Origin: Stictocephala bisonia
Taxonomy: Eukaryota; Arthropoda; Insecta; Hemiptera; Membracidae
Reading direction: 5' to 3'
Length of the DNA stretch: 64,000 nt
Assembly (NCBI GenBank): GCA_035578905.1
Contig: JAQJVL010000288.1
Location: 558,001 to 622,000 of the forward strand
Under the pieces are notes generated by a model, which searched no databases, was not told where the DNA came from, and saw only the letters and a program-made list of their open reading frames with translations. The position numbers and the translations under genes are program-made. This document shows positions 57,250 through 64,000 of the stretch, one piece after another; the stretch's first letter is position 1, and every line of letters begins with the position of its first letter.

Positions 57250-57690
57250 ACTTATGTGTGGACGCTGAATGGATTGTGTTAAGGTGAACTTTTAAGCCGT
57301 GTGGAGGTTGGATATATTATGTGAAATTGAATTTCTAAGGCTATGTGTGTGCGTCAGTGTATGGAGGAGGCTGGATAGTTTCTGTGAAGGTGAGTTTTTA
57401 AAGTTGTGTGTGGAGATTGGATGGCGTTTGTAAATTTGAGTTTCTAAAGACATTTTTGTGGAGGCTGGGTGGAATCTGTGAAATTTAGTTTCTAAACCCG
57501 TGTGTCTGGAGGCTGGAGGGATTCTGTGAAATTTAGTTTCTAACCCGCGTGTGTGGAGGCTGGAGGGATTCTGTGAAGGTAAGTTTCTAAACCCGCGCGC
57601 GTGCGCGTGCGTGCGTGCGTGCGCGAGTGTGTGAGTGTGTGTGAGTGTGTGGCAGGGTTCTGGGAAGGTGAGTTACTAAAGCCGTGTGGA
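57250..57690 (+). repeat. 52-bp minisatellite with an internal GC/GT run
   Basis: About eight units built on tgtgtggaggctggagggat then tctgtgaaggtgagtttcta and aacccg. Units differ in length; the one at about 57595 contains cgcgcgcgtgcgcgtgcgtg and further alternating purine-pyrimidine bases to 57650, which has Z-DNA potential. Most units hold a splice-donor-like gaaggtgagt or gaaggtaagt. Confidence 0.85.
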
Positions 57691-57694
57691 GGGA

Positions 57695-59600
57695 TTAATT
57701 CATTGTTCAGAAGAAAGATATTGTAGAGATACTTGGTCGATGTCAACTGTAAGAGATTGTCAGTAACCAGAATGAAGTGTTATCTAATGCATTAACATTT
57801 ATTAAGTTTATTCATTCATTAAGATACTGAAATTAAAGCTATTGTTACTATCATATGTTAAATTCGAAACGTAAAAAGATTCAACATACAATGCAGTTTA
57901 AAAAACTTACGCACGACTTAAGACAATTTATTTTATTGTTTAGATTTAGTAACTATATTTAAATTTACCTCAAGCTAACATCTAATTCAGATTGATTCAA
58001 AGCATGTCTATTGATAATAGTGAGAAATGACAAGGACAATAAGAAACATGAAACGGAAATGTAAATTCCATATATGTTACCTATGTATTCGGCCAGGACT
58101 CGAGGGAAATTCTCGTCCAATTCACGACCTCGTGTATCGTCAATTGTGTGTTAGTATTTTCCATTTCGACTGACTACTTTCACGAAGAGGAAATGTTTCT
58201 TGTTACATCCTGGCCTTTAATAATTTTTTTTTTTTTTTTTTTTTTACTTTTTTGTTCTAAAAGTAATTTGTCACTTTAAGATAGAATATATTTGCAAACT
58301 CCAATTTAACATATATCCAGTAAGTAAAGTCGCAAAGGGGTTTCTCTCAGTGTATATTGGCAGTTAACTTATTTCATTATCTACATGCTTGCATTAAAAT
58401 ACATTTTTAATCAAAACTTCACTACTAATAGGATTACAATAAAAATTAAGGTGCCAATAGTTTTGTAATAAAATTATTGTAATAGATTATTGTTTTTGTG
58501 TAAAATGTATGAACAGTTAACAAGATATTTTGGTTTTAATGCCTTAAATGACCGCCATTTTTAAATGGGTAAAGATAACTCAATGGCTATTTTGATATCG
58601 TTAAATAGTATTACTGCAAAGAACTGTGCAAAATTTAAAGTAAGTCGGTCAAATCTTTCTTGAGGTATTAATTTTTAGACAGATATACACTAAACGTAAT
58701 TTGGAGTACAATAAACAGATATACATAATAAAGTGGAATTCGATAAAACTCTATCCTTCATTTTCTGCCATAAATTACGTGTAGAATCCGAAAATATATA
58801 GCCAGGACACTTCAGTCACATATTTTGTAAGTCTGTGAAAGTATTCTTTACAAACATTTAAAATAAAACGTAGTTTAAAGTCGAAACAAAACTCATTCAT
58901 TGTCTTAAATGGACCTTTCATGTAAAGGTTCATTTTAATTGCTTACATCAATGTAATATGTGTTCTCTTTCTTTTTAAACATATTATCTAATGTGTACAT
59001 CACCGCTGGGTTACATTAAATTAATTATATTAATCTAAACAAGTAACGAAATATTATTTCTGAATCCGATGAATGTGTTCTTATATTGCACGAAAAATGT
59101 AATTCAGAATTGTCAAAAGTACTCTCTGTTCTTTGTGCAGTGTTTGAAATGCATACGGATTTTAATCTTACCGCTCTGTCAACAGAGACCGATATTGTAC
59201 CGCGGGCGTTTAATATTTTTCATTCCGCTTTCAGTTACACAGTCGATCATTTGTCTACACTGGCCACACTATGTTGTGAAATATAAGAATTACTTTTAGC
59301 AGTATATTTTACACATATTACAATTAAAAACGATGTATCCATATGAGTATTTGTTTAACAAAAATATTCCACAAGTGCAGTCCAAGCCAGTAAACGGTTT
59401 ATAAGGAATATAGGCCTAATTTGTTTTACTACTTACTATAATTGCCTCCTTTTATTCGGTACCCATTATGGTAATGCCTTTGGTCATAGAATGGAAACGT
59501 TTCGCTGTCTAGCTTGTAGATGGTATTATCTTATACTTTTATTGCTGTTCTATGGAACCTGTTGACATTTATGATCTACATGTGGTTGGCTCAGAATGCA
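57695..59600. other. AT-rich intergenic DNA, no gene seen
   Basis: A T26 run at about 58219-58245. Text near 58620-58680 (gtgcaaaatttaaagtaagt then cggtcaaat) resembles degraded retroposon 3' ends. Two overlapping ORFs at 59069-59299 are unrecognised. Confidence 0.45.
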
Positions 59601-59622
59601 GTCTCTTGGAACATTCATTGCA

Positions 59623-59764
59623 GGGGTCTTTTTTAGAGGACCCCCCCACTGTAGAAACATGTTCTATAGGAATATAGCCATACAAAGGGAAATAAAACAT
59701 AACATAACAGTGATTCTATAAACCTAACATAACCTAAGTGGAGCCCTGTTCTAAAAAAGACCCC
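59623..59764. repeat. 15-bp perfect inverted repeat, possible small MITE or hairpin
   Basis: ggggtcttttttaga (59623-59637) pairs with tctaaaaaagacccc (59750-59764). Weaker pairing continues outward (gcagtctcttgg against cagtcaagaggc), so the element may reach 59599-59775. Confidence 0.55.
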
Positions 59765-59779
59765 ACAGCAGTCAAGAGG

Positions 59780-60470
59780 CATACAGCACAAAAAAATAGG
59801 GCTAAATCATCTGAGTGTGAATTTAGTCACTCAGTTAATAATTACCCTGCTTCCAGCTACATCCTTAGAATTACATCCTTAGACAGCAGCTATTATCGAC
59901 ATCGAATAGAGTTTACACAAATGATCCGTTTTGTTACAAATGCTACGTTTTGTAGCAAGTAATTTTCACACTATAAAGCGTATTAACAAAAATAAATATT
60001 TAGTCGTTAGGTTAGTAATTCATAAACTATCTCCAAACTGTAGTTAACACGTAAATAAATAGTGAAGTAATTTACTTGTTTACTTTTTATTTAATAATTG
60101 TTATTTGTTGAAGAAGTCTTAAATCGTTGCATTAAAACGCAAAATGCAAACGAATGAAAGTACAATAAATTTTTTTTTTTTATTGTAAGTAACATTTCGT
60201 TAATCTACTCACAATCACGACTTTAAAAATAAGAAGAAACGGGAATAGCAGGAATTTTATCACATTCCATTATTATCCATATCCATTATTCTATTACAAA
60301 AGAATAGGTGGAATAGCAGGGCATTTTATCACATTGGTATGATGATTCATGAATGGAGAGGAAGGGAACTGCTTTTACGGCAGTAACAAGCGTGCATACA
60401 AACAACAGGACGACAATAGTAGTTGCTCTTGCGGGTGACAGTAGACGATCAACTGTCTATATTTTATTTA
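59780..60470. other. AT-rich intergenic DNA, no gene seen
   Basis: A tandem duplication of about 30 bp (ggaatagcaggaattttatc against ggaatagcagggcattttat) lies at 60241-60333. Confidence 0.5.
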
Positions 60471-60472
60471 GA

Positions 60473-60728
60473 GAGAGTTGAGAGCGAAGATCCACCAACA
60501 GCTGTTGAAACGTAGGCGCTAGGCCGATTCACAGGCGTTCACACGTTGCTGTAGTGATGAACTGTCCTATCTGCCTGGGTCTAACTAACTGACTGGCTGC
60601 TTACTGGGGATTTCAATGAATCAGTCTTGTTGTAAATCAAGGGTCCACGTGGACAATCTCTTTTTATTGGTCGGCGCTCTTGTGACAACGATAGTAGGCC
60701 TACAAGTGGAACCTCACTCTCAACTCTC
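60473..60728 (-). mobile_element. MITE family M1, copy 2 (256 bp)
   Basis: Reverse-oriented copy of 28334-28552, same terminal gagagttgag/ctcaactctc. It is longer by about 37 bp, mostly in the middle (a segment around actggctgcttactgggg). Confidence 0.8.
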
Positions 60729-60729
60729 G

Positions 60730-61650
60730 GCAAACAGCGTACATAGCTTCAGCAGACTGGCGCAAAGGTTGTTACTGCGCATGTCCAGTTCGGAGCTCAG
60801 ACACTACCGTCGTGCTATCACTTTATACTAACAGAACAGACAAATATACTGTATTACATAAGTCAATTAAATCCAAAAAGTATGTTAATCTTTATTGCAA
60901 GAGAAAAGCTATGACAGTCGTATGATATGTCTGTTATCATTGAAGTGCACGGAAGCCTACTAGTAGGCTATCGCAGACAACTTTACTCTTGCTCAATGTT
61001 TACCATTTTTGGCAAAAAGTAAACTTTAAATTGTTTACATACATCAAATAACTGAAACCCCTCAAACACGCCGACGTTTGTTGGGAGTGTGTTAAAAGAC
61101 TGTGTCAGTTAGTTCTAAGAGTGAGCCTAATTAATGAAAGTGGTGTGACATTGTTCTTTGTGATTAATGTGTTGGCAACCCTGCTCGTTGTCGCAGCCGG
61201 TGGCCACTCATTGCAGCCAACTTTACACTTAAAAAATATCTCTATTTTGTATTGCACAGTAAAAGCAATACGTCAAAAGTTGAAATCCGGACAATTCTTT
61301 AAACATCTTAATTAATTAACAATTATTTTGTCATATTTGAAAAGTAATTTAGAAAATACATTTCCTGCCAACATGTCATCTGCAAATTAAATCAAACAAC
61401 AGTTTTGTAATCTTTTATCTACGTCCCTTAATTAAATTGCTCCTTGATGTAATTTATGAGCGTCAGCTGAGTTAACTTATCAGTACTTCTAGTTTTGTTT
61501 TTGTGTCATCCTCATTCATGTTTAAAGAGAATAATTATATTTAATCAACTAAAGCTCAGTTAAGTGGAATTTTATCATTAAATAATACATTATGACAATC
61601 GTTAAATTTATGTAAAATTAATATAACGCAAATAGTGAACATATTCATTA
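60730..61650. other. AT-rich intergenic DNA, no gene seen
   Basis: Small ORFs (60616-60831 overlaps the MITE; 61121-61315) are unrecognised. Confidence 0.5.
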
Positions 61651-61659
61651 TTATTATTA

Positions 61660-61925
61660 TTATTCATTCGTAAGACGCTGATCGTAGAGATAAGGGTGAA
61701 TATTAGTGGTTAATGAGTGTGATGATTGTAGATAAACGAGTGTAGTCATTGTTACTAGCTAAGGTCGACTGTTCCTTAGAAAGAGCCATTTACGCGGACC
61801 TAAAGCTTTACGCAGAATCCGAGCCACGTAGTATTGGTCTGATTCTCTGTTATCTTCCCTACACAACACCCAGATACTGACTACCAGCCAACATGGACAC
61901 CCCAGACAGCTGGGTTAAAGCAGTA
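61660..61925 (-). repeat. Dispersed repeat family R2, copy 2
   Basis: Reverse complement of the family at 31185-31500: tattcattcgtaagac, atctctacg-like text, aaggtcgactgttccttaga, gaatccgagccacgtagta, tagactacca-like text and ccaacatggac. A (TTA)n run of about 25 bp sits at its left end (61647-61672). Confidence 0.7.
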
Positions 61926-61929
61926 GGCC

Positions 61930-64000
61930 ACTAATGCCTTATTTAGTATGTATGTGGCATAATTGACACATAATATGCATACGTTGATGAAATGGGAAAA
62001 ATACAGTGCGTGGGAATATATCGTGATCCATACGCGATATGTCAGTATATGTTCGTTAAAACTCTACCATCCTAGTAACATTTCAGAAAATTATCCTTGT
62101 TTATACAAAATACTTAGCATGTTTTTTTTAGATATTGAAATTTTAAAATTCTTCAAACTACCCAATTTGGAATAAATACTCACCCATTATTTAGTAAAAC
62201 ACTTTATCTTTACTATTTAATTGTGTAATATCTTCTAGCTTTATTGTGTATTTATTAAAAAATTAAATGTTTGTTAAAACTAATCTTATTTTGGCTGAAG
62301 TAAATTGTGTGAGGGAGTGAGATACTTATCACAGGAAACAAAACACAGAGAAACGCATTTGTTTTTATTAGGGCAGAGATATTTGTCGTAGGTGTGGCAA
62401 CGTTGGGAGTCATCGGGGACAAAAGCGTTAGGCCCTGCGATATTCCCAGCCTTTGTTGTCGCAGGCAGGACACGGCCCGCTCTGGGGAAATCCTTTTTCA
62501 ATCCACCACCTAATATATTGTGTATTGTCTTCCCTCTGACTACCAATATACCTGAATTGATTGTTCAATTTATGCAACTGTTGGAATGTTAGCGTTCTAA
62601 ATAAATATTTCTTTCCACGTGAATTAAGTGTGAAAAGTGTTCAGCTACGATTTATGTATTTTTTATTATTTATTTTTTTAACAATTAATGAACAACATCT
62701 TGGCCCCGCCAAGTTGTACAGAACTTGTCGGCGACTTCAATTTCTAGAAAAGAAAAATTACAAATTATTTAAATCTACAAATATGTTATAATAAGAATTA
62801 ACATTTTCATTAGAAGCATCCAACAATAAAGCGGCTGTGGTTCAGGGCATGCACAATAATACTATCGGCAGCTTGAGTTATCGTTTATACGCAAGTTAAA
62901 AAAACACCAGTTTAAATAAATAACAATATTAATATCTATATAACAACAAAACACAAATGACAAGATATAATAGATATAAACATAACAATATACTCCTACC
63001 AAATTTATAACAAATAACACAAATAAAAATAAATGAAAAATTTACTTTTGACAAACTTTGGATCAAAGTAAAGCGATATGTAGAATACACCTATGACCAA
63101 TATTAATAATAAAAAAAAAACTGAATATTTATACAAAAAAAAAAAAAAATACAAACAATAAACATGATATATATTTAAAATATCACTAAAAACAAATTGC
63201 GACGTATACAATTTTTAAACCTCGATGATTACGGAAATTAATCATAAACTAAAATTTAATTGATCTATTTTATTAATTGTTGTAACAATACTTAATTTTG
63301 TTTAAAAAAAGGTGACTAAGTAGTTAAAATGCTACTTTGTCAGTAATGTATTACTTGCAATGGTGAACTCATCATATTCACGCAATTTTAAGTTTCTTTA
63401 AAGATATTAATGTAAAATAGTATCATTAGGGTTGTAAATATCTGAAGAAAGCTTAAATGTAAATTATTTGAAAGTATAAAATGTCAAAAAGTGTTTCAGA
63501 TATTTGATTAAAAGATAAAAAGCCACAAACGCTGAAATATCAAAAAGTATTTAATGTAGTTACTACATAATTAGTGCTTTGGGATTGAAACCATAATTTA
63601 CCTTTTATCAAGTCATAAACAAGTCAACTGAATCTAAAAGAGAAGTTACCACGTGAGGGTTGGCAGCAATGACCGTCAGCTGTTACTGAGACCAGTCTTG
63701 CCACAACATTAATCACAAAAAACACTGTCACATACTGGTTTAATTAATTATATTACCTGGAATAACTTGGAGATGGTTTCAAACCTACTCCTTAACCCGC
63801 AGTCAAGGTTTTGAAATTATTTATCATACTCTCCTTCATAGAAAACATATTATTATATATGATAATAATATATATTTCAAATATTATTATCAGTTTTATT
63901 GGTACCAAGCAAATAACAAAATTTATAACTAAATAAAACAATTAAGATGTATTGTTTACAAACTAATAGTACTGCAAACATTAGAAGTGATGTTGATATT
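61930..64000. other. AT-rich intergenic DNA, no gene seen
   Basis: A GC-richer patch at 62370-62520 has overlapping ORFs on both strands (62286-62546 minus, 62392-62592 plus) without a known domain. The rest is A/T simple sequence, including A-runs at 63109-63150. Confidence 0.5.

Noticed and set aside
28334..61925. Single large inverted duplication joining 28-31.5 kb with 60.5-62 kb
   Set aside because: The two shared families keep the same left-to-right order although each is reversed, and the DNA between them does not match.
62286..62592. Overlapping ORFs in a GC-richer patch as a gene
   Set aside because: Frames on both strands are equally open, no domain is recognised and there is no splice or promoter context.

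Overview
The window looks like non-coding, repeat-rich nuclear DNA of an animal, most likely an arthropod and probably an insect. The grounds are AT-rich intergenic sequence, tRNA-derived SINEs, CR1/Jockey-type LINE remains, small inverted-repeat (MITE-like) elements, a Polinton/Maverick-like relic and an unusual number of minisatellites. I find no intact host protein gene, no rRNA and no convincing functional tRNA. The species cannot be named from sequence alone.

Layout. 0-5 kb: an element with inverted termini, starting exactly at base 1; a dispersed repeat; the first copy of a 36-bp G-rich minisatellite family; a (TA)n run; a tRNA-derived SINE. 5-10 kb: a foldback hairpin element, a 1-kb satellite of about 40-bp units with three-monomer higher-order structure, and a 936-bp foldback transposon flanked by TATA. 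10-19 kb: a second SINE and two short minisatellites in otherwise featureless DNA. 19.2-25.5 kb: the most informative region, a fossil 6.4-kb Polinton/Maverick-like element. It has about 210-bp inverted termini starting with AG, integrase and capsid-like fragments, and a second gene with a TATA box. A 5'-truncated LINE of about 2.5 kb in antisense orientation splits its capsid-like gene. 26-34 kb: (GA)n, a 94-bp satellite, a MITE followed by a SINE, a second foldback copy, a 24-bp palindromic satellite and a 37-bp satellite. 34-43 kb: two copies of a 160-bp MITE, further pieces of the 36-bp family, and a 1.6-kb array of it lying inside a 33-bp array. 44.8-46.1 kb: a 43-bp satellite interrupted by a short retroposon with a target-site duplication. 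47-54.3 kb: a 202-bp MITE, a 71-bp satellite, a small zinc-ribbon ORF, and a block of about 335-bp GGTACC-rich repeats in inverted arrangement. 54.6-64 kb: a tRNA-Met-like SINE head, a 52-bp minisatellite with a GC/GT run, and further copies of dispersed elements.

The recurring theme is mobile elements and tandem arrays interacting. One array sits inside another, a retroposon sits inside an array, a LINE sits inside a Polinton relic, and one minisatellite family occurs at six separate places in both orientations. Many of the long open reading frames are by-products of arrays whose period is a multiple of three, not genes.
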